64,000 bases of DNA from Siphonodentalium dalli (taxonomy: Eukaryota; Mollusca; Scaphopoda; Gadilida; Siphonodentaliidae), in contig CP136067.1 in NCBI GenBank assembly GCA_032622095.1, forward strand, positions 179,648,556-179,712,555, read 5' to 3'. The notes beneath the pieces are model-generated. The model saw only the letters and a program-made list of their open reading frames with translations, searched no databases and had not been told where the DNA came from. Of the stretch, positions 43,801-56,929 are shown piece by piece. Positions within the stretch are counted from its first letter, which is position 1. The number at the start of each line of letters is the position of its first letter. A program made the translations under genes and the position numbers.

Positions 43801-45599
43801 CGATACGATGTGAGTACGGGGATAAAATGTGAGTATACGGCATAAAACCTGGGACGTATCGACAGGTTGTGGGTGGGACGTATGAGATCAGATGTGGGTA
43901 TGACACAAAACCAGGGACACCATATAAGAGCCGTGGCCAGATAATCTTCGTTGACATCGTGTACAACTTTGAACTTACTATTTCCAACTCAAAATCCCGT
44001 CCAAGAACAACGCGATGGGAGTTATTTTGGATTCTTGGAACCCTGACAAGTTTAAACATGACCTATAGTTTGAAAGTCATTATAATTAGTCATTGAAGGT
44101 ACGTACATTGAATGCACCGAGATTTTATCTATTTTTTCCTGATCACACAACGTAAACTTAATGGTTTAATAGTGTCAAATAAAATGGGCCATCTTTAACC
44201 CTTTATGTACTAAATATTCATTGACGATTAGTTCACTTAGGCATGACCGTAGCTAGAGGGTTTAATTTTATGGGGTTTCCACCTTGGTATTTCCAACGTT
44301 ATCCACACATTGAACCAGACCAGACTCACAAGTTTGCACCACCTTGATTGTTCCCAACTGTTCCCTCACATGCCTGGACTATAGATGGATCAGTATAGTC
44401 CTGAGGACAATATGGGTCAATAGCCATAGGGGGAAACCCACTGGATCGATCATGTATGTAGTTCGGCCCAGTATGAGAACATTTTGAGGTCTGAACCTGA
44501 ATGCTGCAAGATCCTAATACGTATGTTAATTCATGATTGAGTACTAATCAGACAGAATTTAACACGTGTACCTAATAGAATTGTTTTTGCAAAGAGATCA
44601 AATTTTATTTATCCAGTGAGTATTGTCTCCCAAGATGTTACAAATACGTCACGCGTCAAATAATAGATTCACGATGATATTTAGTTGTATCTCGTGCAAG
44701 TTGTAGGAAAGTAGCGCGCGTCTAAATAAAGATATTATGCAATATACTATAGTATATATGCCACGCTAAGCAGATGGTGTGTTTATCATTATATCATTTC
44801 TTTCTTGTTCTTTCATGTTTATTATACATTTCTGTCACTATACGTGTCGATTGCCGTTTGGGTCTATGGTAAATCATGTGAAGGATAAATCCTATATATC
44901 GAATGTTGCTCCTCGAACCAGATTGGCGAAGGTTTAAACCCTGTTTTGTGATGTTGTGCGAACACATGGTTGTTGTTTATGTGGAAGTTTCACGACAATA
45001 GAGACCTTTCGCAAAACTCACGTTTACGATTACGGATACGGATAGGGTACTACGTCACCAACATTTGTGTACTTTCTAATCGTTGTCGTATTTTACTATC
45101 CGCAATAACGGTTACGATTTCATGGTTTCTAATAAGCTCAAATAACACCTGAAATTTATTTTCTGCAATATATCACTTTACTCCGTTCGAGACTGTATAT
45201 GTATATCATGCAAACCATCCAGTCATATTGAGCTGCGACCTCGGTGTGCTGTTTAGATTGGCAATCACTCTACTCGTCGTGAATCTCGAGCTTCCCGCGA
45301 AATAAGATCGCTATTCACAACGGATAGTCATTGCTGGCTGCGACACACAACTTTGCAGTAATATAAAGAAGTGCACTATGAAAACAGTCGCCAAAAATAC
45401 ACGACTGACATGGATTTGGTGGTACTAAAAGAATATTTGGCACATCCACCGACATCACCGTGTCGACTTTGTTTCGATTTGATAGGAGCAAATCAGAAGT
45501 GATGCACATCAGCGAGCACACCAACCATATGTCGGATTTCCTAAACCCAAAGAGGTGATAGGCCTGGATAGGATATGATAGGATATTTTATTTCCAATA
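43801..45599. other. No gene recognised
   Basis: No motif, array or inverted end stood out, apart from CATTGACGATTAGTTCACTTAGG at 44219-44241 resembling part of the 20813-20870 and 25385-25420 repeats. Confidence 0.5.
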
Positions 45600-45607
45600 C
45601 ACATACA

Positions 45608-46728
45608 CAGAGACTGGGCTGGGTGGGGTGTCTCGCCCCCAACTTTGGTCAAAATTTTCAACAGTTGGAAATTTCATACCTGACACAACAGTAGTTGGAA
45701 ATTTCACACCAACAATAGGTTGAAAATGTTCTTGTAGTTTGATTTTCAAACAATTTATTTGGACCAATATTTGCATATTTTCCTTCTTTTGATAACAATT
45801 TTGGAATAACATGGCCATCAGTTAGAAATTTTCCAACCTTAGGGGTGTCAGGTTGAAAATTTCCAACACTTGGAAAGCTTGTGTCCTGGCCCCTCCCCGT
45901 GGCCAGTCAAAAACTTCTAGAAAATTATATTATCCTACATTTGGTCAAAATTGTCACTGGAATTGTCATCAGTTGGACATTTCCAACTCTAAGAATGCTT
46001 GAGGCTAGTCTAGATGCCAGGATTTTGCGATTTTCTTGTTCAGGTTTCAAAATTTTCGCACACCCGGTCGAACCATGGTCCACCCGGTGTGTCCTGGTCC
46101 CTCCCCGTGGCCAATAAAAAACTGCTAATGGTTTAAGAAAACAATATTTTACTACATTTGGTTGACTGAACATTTCCAAACTAAGGGAGAGTATGAGCTT
46201 TGAAATTTCCAGCACTAGGAAAGCTTGAGGTCAGTCTACATGCTAGGATTTTGCGATTTTCTTGTTTAGTTTTCAAAATGTTCTCACACCGGGCCGAACA
46301 ACCATGGTCGGCCCGGTGTGTCCTGGTCTATTGCCCGTAGTCGTGTGCATTTGTCTGGAGTTAGACCACTAGCTGTTAGGATTTGTGCAATTTTCAGGTT
46401 CAAAATATATGAATATTATCATACCGGGTAGATAGAACCATGGTTTATAAATAGGCTATTAGGCCTGTGAACACTTAGGTGCAATGAGGGAATGAAATTA
46501 TGGGAAAACCTTTGGTCTGATTCAAACGGTGTTTTGGTTTGATTCAATGGGGGGGGGGGGGGGGGGGGGTGCAAATGGGATTATGCACAACCTTGTTTGA
46601 TTCAAGGGGGTGCAAATCGAATTATGCACAACCTTGTCTCTGGTTTGATTTGATTCAAGGGGGGGGGGGGTGCAGTTGGAATTATAAAGGTGGACAACCC
46701 CAACGGAGACCCTCTAGCCACGTTCATG
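45608..46728 (+). mobile_element. hAT-like element, copy 1 (1,121 bp)
   Basis: The 8-bp duplication CACATACA lies at 45600-45607 and 46729-46736. Ends are CAGAGAC... and ...GCCACGTTCATG. The interior repeats GTTGGAAATTTCCAAC-type blocks and GGCCCGGTGTGTCCTGG, and has poly-G runs (46551-46569, 46661-46670). The same element lies inverted at 55787-56929. No transposase frame. Confidence 0.85.
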
Positions 46729-46954
46729 CACATACATATTACATAATAATGATGACAATTATGGATAATTCTGTCGTATATTGTGGGGGATCGCATCATC
46801 TGGCAAGACTCTTCCTGTCGAAATCGCATTGAAATGAAATTGTGGACTGGAAGAACCTTGAAGTGGTGGTGGCGTCGTGGTTGATGTGAGGTCCAATTTT
46901 AGGAACCCCTCTTCCCCCATCAGCATAATGTCTATCAGGTCATCCGTGATAACA

Positions 46955-47334
46955 ATGATGATGATGATGATGATGATGATGGTTGTTGTTGTTGTATGAT
47001 GATGATGATGATGATGATGATGGTTGTTGTTGTTGTATGATGATGATGATGGTGATGATGATGGTTGTTGTATGATGGTGATGATGATGATGATGATGAT
47101 GATGGTTGTTGTTGTTGTATGATGATGATGATGGTGATGATGATGGTTGTTGTATGATGGTGATGCTGATGATGATGATGGTTGTTGTATGATGGTGATG
47201 ATGATGATGATGATGATGATGGTTGTTGTATGATGGTGATGATGATGATGGTGATGATGGTTGTTGTATGATCATGATGATGATGGTTGTTGTTGTATGA
47301 TGGTGATGATGATGATGATGATTGTTGTATGATG

Positions 47335-47366
<32 letters not shown>

Positions 47367-47524
47367 GATGATGATGATTGTTGTTGTATGATGATGATGA
47401 TGATGATGATGATTGTTGTATGATGATGATGATGATGATGATGGTGATGATGGTGGTGATGATGATGATGATGATGGTGATGATAATTATGGTGATGATG
47501 GTGATGATGATGGTGATGATGGTG

Positions 47525-47619
<95 letters not shown>

Positions 47620-47936
47620 GATGATGATGGTGATGATGATGGTAATGATGATGGTGATGATGATGGTGATGATGACGACGATGTTCGAGACGACAATGAC
47701 CATGCTGATAATGAGAGTGGTGATGATGGTGATGATGGTGATGATGGTGATGATGATGGTGATGATGATGATGATGATGATGATGGTGATGATGATGGTG
47801 ATGATGACGACGATGTTCGAGACGACAATGACCATGCTGATAATGAGAGTGATGATGATGATGATGGTGATGATGGTGATGATGGTGATGATGACGACGA
47901 TGTTCGAGACGACAATGACCATGCTGATAATGAGAG

Positions 47937-47967
<31 letters not shown>

Positions 47968-47990
47968 GATGGTGATGATGATGACGACGA
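46955..47990. repeat. ~1-kb (GAT)n/(GATGGT)n tract with repeated island
   Basis: The left half alternates (GAT)n with GGTTGTTGTTGTATGAT. The right half is GATGGTGATGAT. A ~50-bp non-repeat island (GATGTTCGAGACGACAATGA, then CCATGCTGATAATGAGAGTG) occurs three times (about 47680, 47810, 47898). Asp-, Met/Val- and Ser-rich frames follow from the repeat. Confidence 0.95.
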
Positions 47991-48469
47991 TGGCGGCGGC
48001 GGTAATAATGATGACGATGACAATGTGGTGACGGCGATGATAACGACGAGTGGCCGCAAATCGGGATGTCGCTGTTCTCCCGAAAATTCGCACATTATTT
48101 GCTTATAAAGGACTTTTTTTTAGGTAGATAATCTGTATAGTATCGCCTCATTTTGAGTAGATAATGTGCTGAATATGAGAGCATTTTAGTCACATTATCG
48201 AATCATAATGATGTGGTTCTAAGCAGAATATGTGCGGACAAATGTGTGACACAAATAAGCCAACCCACGAATCTTCAGGTGTTCGCTCTTTAACATATGT
48301 TTTCGCCGTGGCCCGCGCCATAAAACGAAATAACGGCTATGACTCCATTATCTGCTTAATTCAGAGTCAAATAATCACATTATATATGTACATATCTCAC
48401 TTATAGATCGATTATGTGCGTATTTGCGCGAGGATAATGTTGGCGCTGTATACAAAACTGTCTTCATTT

Positions 48470-50110
48470 TGTCATTCTATTGTACATACTCTATAACTCT
48501 TATTTATTTTCACAAAATCTGCCAAGAATTTGAGACTAGCACATCAAGTCATCCCAATTTAAGATTTGCAAGCACTTAGTGTACGTTCATACACTGGCAA
48601 TATTGCACTGCAAACTGCAACAATGCCAGCTGCAAAATTGCCAAAATGGATTAATTTCTGCCCGCTGTCAACAAATCAGCGTTAGTAGTGATTAATGAAC
48701 GACAGCCGTTTTGCGTGATTGATGAGCTGTTTGCAATATATTAGAATCCGATGCGTGTTGGTATTCTTAGGCCAGTCAAAATAATGTCGCTTGACATGTT
48801 GGAATGTGATATCGCAACGGACAGCTCTCTCGCTGGGATGCTGCTCATATATGAGTACAATAAACGTCACCCTGGACATGAGATGGTGGGTCCGCACTTG
48901 GCTCAACGAAGATAACCGACGAATTCAAATCTTCCCGGGTATCATCCCAAACTCCAAACTTGTCATTCCAATAATTTTAGTCACAAACTCGTTGTTCTTC
49001 ATGTTAAGCAAAACAATAAGTTAAGAAAAACGGGGGGGGGGGGGGACGTGGTGCTGATATTAAACAAAACAAAGAAATCAAATAAATAGTAACACAAATT
49101 AATCAAAAGCACACAATATATTGTTATTGAAATGGCATGAATAATTATATAGGCCCATATATGCTTTATCAATGCCAAAGACTAACATCCTATTATCCCT
49201 ACTGTTATACCGCCCCCCCCCCCACCACCACGACACAAGCAGTCGCTTTTAAACCACCACAATTACATCGATATCGCAGTCTGGGTAGATGGTGTTGACA
49301 CGTATTCGAACCCCAGCTTGATCTGAATTGAATGATATCTCAATGTGCCATTCTGATCAATACATGACCATTTCGATAACAATTGAGAATGTGTACACGC
49401 TCACTGAAGTAAGCACATTTGAAGCAATGCATGGATACTCATAGTGAGTCCTGCCACCACCTCCCCTATAGCGCCCATATTTATGACTCGGGAAGCATAA
49501 TTTTTGGTAATCTTTGTACCACGCCATATCATCATATCCTCATACAACGGAGATCCGTACACATGTATAATGAAGTGTGTATGAGAATCAGAGAACACAC
49601 CCCGATACCATTCGATCGTATCAAGGACGGTACAGATACAATCAATTATTGTTAGTGGCCTTGTGTTGTGGCCACCGGCAGAGAGGTATACGCCGTTATC
49701 ATATATCACCGTTGATTGTTGACGACCAGCCACGACCCAGCACGAACTAGTCGGTAGCTGGCAAAAATGCCAGCTAAAAAAAACAACACAAAACAACCTT
49801 TGCAGCTGGCATTTTTGCAGTTTGCAGTGCAATATTGCCAGCGTATGAACATACCCTTATCAACGATAACGTGATCGATATAAATTACGGGCTTCAGATG
49901 AAATTAGGCTGAACTTTGAAAAGCAACGCCCAGTTATTCTGCTGACCGCGTTTAATGATTAAATCAACAATGTGTGACGTCGTGTTCTTGTTACAGTCTG
50001 TGTTATTGGGATATGAAACTGGTGACCCACTTGGCAGTTGACCTATCACAGAACGGGATTTAGTGTAACTCAGGCGGGCTATGTAAATATATAATGTTTA
50101 ACTTGACTGT
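48470..50110 (+). repeat. Dispersed repeat R, copy 3 (split)
   Basis: The left part (48480-48578) and right part (49857-50110) join to match 11020-11265 and 36140-36365. The interruption is the element at 48579-49856. Confidence 0.8.
48579..49856. mobile_element. PIF/Harbinger-like non-autonomous element (1,278 bp)
   Basis: Ends are GTGTACGTTCATACACTGGC and the inverted form GCCAGCGTATGAACATACCC; similarity continues for ~55 bp through GCAATATTGCACTGCAAACT. TTA flanks both sides (48576-48578, 49857-49859). Repeat R copy 1 (11105-11125) shows the unoccupied target. Three-base TTA duplication fits the PIF/Harbinger group (inference). Poly-G and poly-C runs at 49031-49045 and 49211-49223 are inverted. 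No transposase. Confidence 0.85.
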
Positions 50111-52088
50111 GTATAATCAATTAGACTAGCCTTGGCATGAAAAACTATTAATTGGTGTGGCCCGATGTATTGTTTACTTACGCCATAACGCCGATTTACG
50201 TGCCGGCATGTTTATAGGATGACCAGTGTGAGAAACGTGACAAGCTTTTGACACTTCGATTGTCGATGCGGTCGGTTGGAATCCAATCAATATCAGACAT
50301 TTCATCAAAGGTGAACCACATGTTCTTATTGACCGCAATATCACCGCATGGGTAGAGCGTACATTGCAACAGTGTACCTTATGATATTGGGAGACTGATC
50401 GTTACGAGAAATATTTTTTCACATTGTTCCTTTGGATCCATTGTCAAATGAATACTCCCACTAAAATTGCAAAACAATCGAACAAATGTATCCACGTTCG
50501 GTGCTTGAATAAGAACATCTTTTGTCTAGAAGTCGGAAAACGGACGAAGAACGGAAAAGAGCATACATGCCTTCATCGTGTGATTCATGAAGGTTAATAA
50601 TAACCATCGGGGGTGAAACATGAAACATGTAAAACCTCGTTCCTGTTTTCGTCTTTGCACACAAATCCCATCATCAACTAGACGTACATAATTTCGACAA
50701 CTAGTGATCAGCAACGTGAGCAACTATAGACGAACAGTGACTGACGAGTGGGGTGTCCAAACAAATAGTCTCTATTTTAAGATTGTGAACACACCTGAGC
50801 CAAGGTAATGTCACTTTATGTTGCAAACATAACGGTCTTTCAGTTGCAATATAGTGGGATTTCCGATATATGCTGTGTATGTGTCAGCATGACATATGCA
50901 GAGGGCGTTTTTGTGCGAAAATTATTTTCTGAAGTGATCAAACGTCGTTTTTATCTACAAACTGAGTCGTTCGCGTAAATAGAGCCCGCTTGCGATCATC
51001 AAATGTGTATGTACAATATATACTTACGTTTATAGTTGTTGGTAATCCATCTATTCAGTCAGAAAACCTGTTTTATGTTGTTAGTTTTGTTATTCTGCAA
51101 TAATTTGATCTACAAATATAATTGTCTTGCCTCGGCGACATCAACTGACGATCAATTGTTTGTATGGTTTATACACTACATGTAATATGATCATACGCAA
51201 GCGTAATTAACGAACCAAAGCTAAAACACTCACATATGGGTTTCTGCTGCATGTAGCGTTTAAAACAATTCTTGCCAAAATCACTTTATAGATTCCCACC
51301 AAATAAGATTCACATGCATAAGGCGTATGTTTGGTGGGGTAATTATAAATAGTTATATATGTTGTCGAGATTGGAACTGAAACTAACAATTATATTACTT
51401 GGCGTGCTGGGGGAACTCCACGCTTCAGATACTGTCTAGATGGAGATGCGTGTCCATTTCATAATGTTTATTTCATTCATAACAATCATGTCATCATGTA
51501 GATTTCAACGATAGTTGACAAACAACGTCATCGTGTAACTTTCCCCATTGACCGAATTCGCGCGGAACTGAATGTATCTTCTGCTTTGTTCATAAGTGTG
51601 TGTTTTCATTCTATTCAAGAAAATAGAATATGGATTATCAGATGCATGTAAATATGCAGACTTATGATAACAATGAAATCCATATTAAATATTATCTTAT
51701 TTCCTTTCGCACGGTATAGTCTCTACAGAACCATGCAGTATTTATCAACTACTGTGCATCAGTCGGAAAATAAAGCTTTGAGATACACGTAGATCGTGTT
51801 GAGTTGTGGTGATTAAAAACAAATATTAAAACTTCCCAGGGTCCGATAATTTGATCCAGTAGAGTGCCGGAGTAGACCCGTTAGAAATTCATTATAGACC
51901 TACTTTCCCTTATAAATGAAAAACAAATAAATGATTTTATGACGTTTATATAAATATGAGAATGTTGCACGTCGACTGATTTGGGTCGGCTTCTTGACAA
52001 CCGATTACGACATTAATGCTGCAAGCCCACCGTTCTACTGTGCGACATACTGATGATAGTAAGTCACGCGATATTGATCTGGAATCCA
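50111..52088. other. No gene recognised
   Basis: Nothing supported on either strand. Confidence 0.5.
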
Positions 52089-52554
52089 TTAACCCTTTCA
52101 GTGCCAAGTCCGATTTTTGAATCAACCCATATACCCTGTGCCAATGCATTCTCTTATATATGCGAGTCGACCATAGGTCGCCTCGATATATAAGAGAATG
52201 CATTGGCCTAACAATTTTTCATCATTTGTTATTATTTTTTAGAATTGTTTAGAATTTTAATATTTTTTTCTTATATTCTTTAACAAACTTATTTGGTAGG
52301 TTTAGTGCCAGGGAATCTTACGTTTTCCATGGGCATCAAACTTATTAATATGAATACTTGGTGATAGTTTTGAGTTATAACATGCCCCTAAGGTTTTATC
52401 CAGTTTGTTTTTAAATTCGCCATAGCATGCTTAAGCATACCAAAACAAATTAAACCCCCAAAAAATAATATATATTTTTTATTTTTTTTAGGGCCGATTT
52501 TACAGACCATAAATTAGGGCCAATGAGATCGGCCCATGGCACTGAAAGGGTTAA
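52089..52554 (+). mobile_element. TTAA MITE, family P2
   Basis: Ends TTAA-CCCTTTCAGTGCCA and TGGCACTGAAAGGG-TTAA differ from family P1 after CCCTTT. The interior nevertheless contains the same 69-bp palindrome once (52140-52207, one 2-bp deletion), preceded by the same CCCTGTGCC and followed by the same TTCTTATATTCTTTAACAA-type spacer. Confidence 0.85.
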
Positions 52555-53099
52555 AGTCGTAAAGTGCTGAGGCGAATTCCTCAAGTCTGTGGGGAACACG
52601 ACTCGCGAGCAGTCTTATTGTTTAGCTCGATTGCTCAAGTCTGCGGAAACTATACTCCTCACTGAGTATTTAGTTTTTAACCAATATCTCAACCGATATC
52701 CTAAGTGCGCATGGACGGACACCCAATAATCTAATTTTCTCCCGACGAGACCGTTGCCTGTTTCCCGTCAATCCGCCGTCAACAATTCAATAGCTAGCAC
52801 GTCGTTGTGAAAAAAAAGTCTGGCAACAGCAGTCCAATCGGCGAAATTATCGAAATATCGCTTGTGTGCACCAGTGCCTAGATATTAAACAATTGAGTGA
52901 TGACATTCTAAAGTTCCCATGAACCGCGTTCGGCGATTAAACTTGGTTAACCATTCGCTGCTATGACGTCCGTATTAGGCCCGTTCCAAACGACGCATTT
53001 TTGTCGACTCGAATCTAATTGTATTAAATCCGTCGGTGATGCGTCTGCGGTCGATTTTGTTACAGACGGACGCATCTTTGTCGCGTCGAATCTAATATA

Positions 53100-54360
53100 T
53101 ATATCTTTATTGTCCTCCATTGGTGAAGAGTTGGTATATAATATAAATACAGTTTATCACAGTAGCATCACAAAAGCAAACATATATACAAGTACTGACA
53201 TGAACAAAATGTTACATAATAATAAGGAAATATCCAAAATATTTACAGTTTGTTTTGGCACGCACAAAATGCGAAGTCACACATGTATACCGCAATCACT
53301 CAGAGACATCCACTAACATTGACACATATACACCTGGTATACCCAGCATCACACACATTCTCTCACACTCTCTCATACAAACACGCGCACACACACGAAC
53401 GCACACTCATGTTGTCCACTCAGACAAACATTCACACAAAAGAACAGATGAGAGAACACTACATGCACTAGCTGCTTCTATTGGTGGTTATACATCAATT
53501 GGTTGTTGATCAGGTATAATGGTATCCGCATAACGACCATCATGTTGAAGGTGGAAGCAATACCATAGTTTTATGCTCGATTTTGCAAAGAATCGTAAGA
53601 CGAAATGAAAAGAGTTAGTTCCATCTTCAAGAACTTCAGATGGAACTTTTCCCAAAAATACTGCTAGTTGCGAGCACTTAGGTAGGGAATCTAGGAATAT
53701 GAAGACGTTTATTCCGAATGTGTTGATGATATCATACCAAATTGCGTTGCGTGCACTTGCAATAGATGCACATTCTATTAATACATGATTAATTAAGCAC
53801 TGGTATAGCTTGTTACAAAATTTACAACACCCACTATCACCGTAGGATGTGCGAGCTATCAACCGGACAAGAAAGAGATAAGTGAATTTCTCCTCCGGAT
53901 ATAGCCTACACGTTCGCCATATGAGCGAAGACGTCAGAGAGGCTTGCATTAGCCCATATTGTCTTAAGTTATTTTCTGCAGTTATGGAAGATCTCCACCG
54001 TTCGTCGTCTGATTTGTGTACTTCAGTTTTCACGGTATGTTTCCACGACTCTTTAGATGGAAAGATGCCAGTCTGTGCAAAGACTGCGAGGTACTCGTGT
54101 AAGTTGTATTTATGTAAAACATGGACTATATCTGCAATGAATGATTTCTGATTACAACATAATTCAATAATATAACTGTGCAATCTCATCAGGAATAACA
54201 TTTTGGCAGTTTTACAAACATCAAGCCTACACAAGGTAGCAAATAGACTCAGCTTTCTTTTGTCAATGAATGATGTAAGTTCACTGCAACCTACAAGACC
54301 CTGTACAATGCATGTGCGAGTATGTGCCGGAAAACCTTGCATATTTTTGAGACAGATAAA
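53100..54360 (-). mobile_element. 5'-truncated LINE fragment within unit A
   Basis: The minus-strand 3' end GGAGGACAATAAAGATATAT lies at about 53100-53120 and resembles the terminus of the 14495 LINE. The 3' untranslated part is rich in ACACAC and CTCACA. The 5' junction falls inside unit A sequence near 54360. No target duplication is obvious, and unit A sequence is missing at the site. Confidence 0.75.
53488..54360 (-). pseudogene. LINE reverse transcriptase C-terminal fragment (~290 codons)
   Basis: Open from 54405 to 53488; the first 15 codons come from the host element. Visible blocks are CLKNMQGFPAHTRTCIVQGL, DKRKLSLFATLCRL and a Cys/His cluster C-C-x2-C...C...H...C (CCKFCNKLYQCLINHVLIEC). 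They are colinear with the fragment at 14497-15519, and the C-terminal end corresponds too (FFAKSSIKLWYCFHL against FFSRLAANIWKFYHL). Overall the two are clearly homologous but diverged, so they represent different subfamilies. The polymerase core and endonuclease are absent. Confidence 0.85.
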
Positions 54361-54424
54361 TGTTATATCGTGCAACCAATTGCCATCTATATATGTGTAT
54401 ACCATGCATGTAAATACCGGTATA

Positions 54425-55100
54425 CAGGAATTATTATAAATCAGAGACTACCACCCCTACCACTTATAATAAGGATTAACGGAATATATTAATTATTATA
54501 AATCATAGGCTACCACCCTACATCCTTTATACTAAGGAATACCGGTATATATGAATTATTATAATTCATAGGCTACTATCCATACCCCTCATAATAAGAA
54601 ATACCGGTTTATATGAATTATTATAAATCTGAGGCTACCACTCTGCCCCTTATAATAAGGAATACCGGAATATATTAATTATTATAAATCATAGGCTACC
54701 ACCCTATATTCTTTATAATAAGCAATACCGTTATCTATGAATATTATAAATCATAGGCTACTATTCCTACCCCTCATAATATGTAATACCGGTATATATA
54801 AATTATTATAAATCATAGGCTACCACTCTGCCCCTTATAATAAGTAATACCGGAATATATGAATTATTATAAATAAGAGGTTACCACCCATATACCCCTC
54901 ATAGCAAGTAATGCCGGTATATATGAATTATTATTAATCAGTGGTACCACCCCTACCCATTATAATAAGTAATACCGGTATATGTTAATTATTATACATC
55001 AGAGACTACCACCCCTATACCTTACAATAAGGAATATCGGTCTATATGAATTATTCTAAATCAGTTGCTACAACCCATATCCCTTATACTGGAAAATATG
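54425..55100 (+). repeat. ~62-bp minisatellite in unit A
   Basis: The unit is AATACCGGTATATATGAATT-ATTATAAATCAT-AGGCTACCACCC-CCCTTATAATAAG, about 10 diverged copies. Same array in units B (57045-57560) and C (58445-59175). Confidence 0.9.
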
Positions 55101-55786
55101 AATTATTATAAATCATTGATAATATATCCATTATAAGATGTGAGTCAGTGACATGCCATGTTCGTTGAGAAATCAAACTGCCATAATAATTAAAATTTTC
55201 ACAATGTTACCTAAGCAATTCTTATAGATATATCTTTCTTTATAACAAAGAGAGCGTGCGACAAATGACGCCATGTGGGTATTTCCGCAGATAAGGGGAA
55301 CTCCCTCATTATTATAGCATTATCATATCATTATCATAGCATTTGCATTCGTTATTCGGAAACTTTCGGCTCTTCTCGTCACATGTATTAGATTCGAGTC
55401 GACAAAAATCCGTCGTTTGAAACCAAGACGGATTTCAGACGCATCACCGACGAGGATGCGTCTGAATTGGACGGAGATTCGTCTGTGGTGCGTCTGACAC
55501 GGATATGAGGCCCGTTCCAAACGACGGATTTTTGTCGACTCGAATCTAATTGTATTAAATCCGTCGTTGATGCGTCTGCGGTCGATTTTGTTACAGACGG
55601 ACGCATCTTTGTCGCGTCGAATCTAATACATCGTTAGATTTATTTAAAGGTGGATTCCCGGTTACCGTCAAAAATGGTCACGCGTAGATATAGAGGCCTA
55701 TATATACCGGTATATGTTATACATATATATACTAAAAAAAATATATATATGCGCGACAGCAGCGCGAATATATGTGCTCATGTATA

Positions 55787-56929
55787 CAGGGACGTGGCTA
55801 TGGGGTCTCCGTTGGATGGGGGGGGGGGGGGGGTGTCCACCTGGGAAATTCCAACTGCACCCCACCCCTTTGAATAAGATTCGGACCAAACACAAGTTTT
55901 GCATAATTTCCATTTGCACCCCCCCCCTTACACCTCAGTGCTCTCAGGCCTAATATCCTATATATTCATAAACCATGGTTCTAAATTCCCGGTATGAGAA
56001 CATTCAGATATTTTAACCTGAAAAATTGCATAAATCCTAACATCTAGTGGTCTAACTCCAGACAAATGCACACGGCTACGGGCAAGAGACCAGGGCACAT
56101 CGGGCTGACCATGGTTGTTCCGCCCGGTGTGAGAAATTTTTGAAAACTATACAAGAAAATCGCAAATTCTATAGCATCTATACTGGCCTCAACTGAAGTT
56201 TTCCTATAGTGTTGGAAATTTCAAACCTAATACTCCCCCTAAGTAGGAAAATTCTCCAACTGATGACCATTTCAGTCCACAAGTTTGACCAAATGTAGTA
56301 AAATATTGTTTTGTTAAACTAATTAGCAGTTTTTTATTGGCCACGGGGACAATGACACACCGGGCCGACCATGGTTCGGCCCGGTGTGCTAAAATTTTGA
56401 AATCTGAACAAGAAAATCGCAAAATCCTACCATCTAGACTAGCATCAAGCCTTCCTAGAGTTGGAAATTTCAAACCTGACATCCCCACTTAGGTTGGAAA
56501 ATTTCCAACTGATGACAATTGCAATGACAATGCTGACCAAATGTATGACAATATTGTTTTCTTAAATTATCTAGCAGTTTTTAACTGGCCACGGGGGGGG
56601 GGGGGTGGGGACCAGGACACAAGCTTTCCAAGTGTTGGAAATTTCCAACCTGTCACCCCCCCTAAGGTTGGAAAATTTCCAACTGATGACAATTTCATTC
56701 CAAAATTTTGACCAAAAATAGGAAAATATGCAAATATTGGTCCAAAATCAATTAATTCCCCCCAAATAAATTGTTTGAAAATCAAACTACAAGAACATTT
56801 TCAACCTATTGTTGTTGTGAAATTTCCAACTAATGTTTTGGCAGGTATGAAATTTCCAACTGTTGAAAATTTTGACCAAAGTTGGGGGGGGGGTGAGACA
56901 CCCCAACCCCCCTTGTCGCCACGTCTCTG
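55787..56929 (-). mobile_element. hAT-like element, copy 2 (1,143 bp), nested in unit B
   Basis: Ends CAGGGACGTGGC and GCCACGTCTCTG. The exact 8-bp duplication CATGTATA lies at 55779-55786 and 56930-56937. Unit C shows the unoccupied site at 58335-58350. Internal blocks (TTGGAAATTTC, GGCCACGGGG, CGGCCCGGTGTG) and poly-G runs (55819-55832, 56594-56606) match the copy at 45608-46728 in inverse orientation. Confidence 0.92.

Larger units (their letters stand above)
52978..55506. mobile_element. Inverted-repeat minisatellite element, unit A
   Basis: Starts GGCCCGTTCCAAACGACGCA after TTA. The right side (55383-55506) matches the subterminal part of units B and C but stops about 100 bp short, where unit B begins. 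It contains a LINE fragment (53100-54360), which replaced ~230 bp of the element compared with unit C, and a minisatellite (54425-55100). Confidence 0.8.

Noticed and set aside
47272-48108. Long Asp-, Ile/Thr-, Met/Val- and Ser-rich open frames
   Set aside because: All arise from the GAT repeat; several frames on both strands are open over the same bases.
50730-50770. Hammerhead-type ribozyme core (CTGACGAG)
   Set aside because: The GAAA segment and the required flanking stems are missing.
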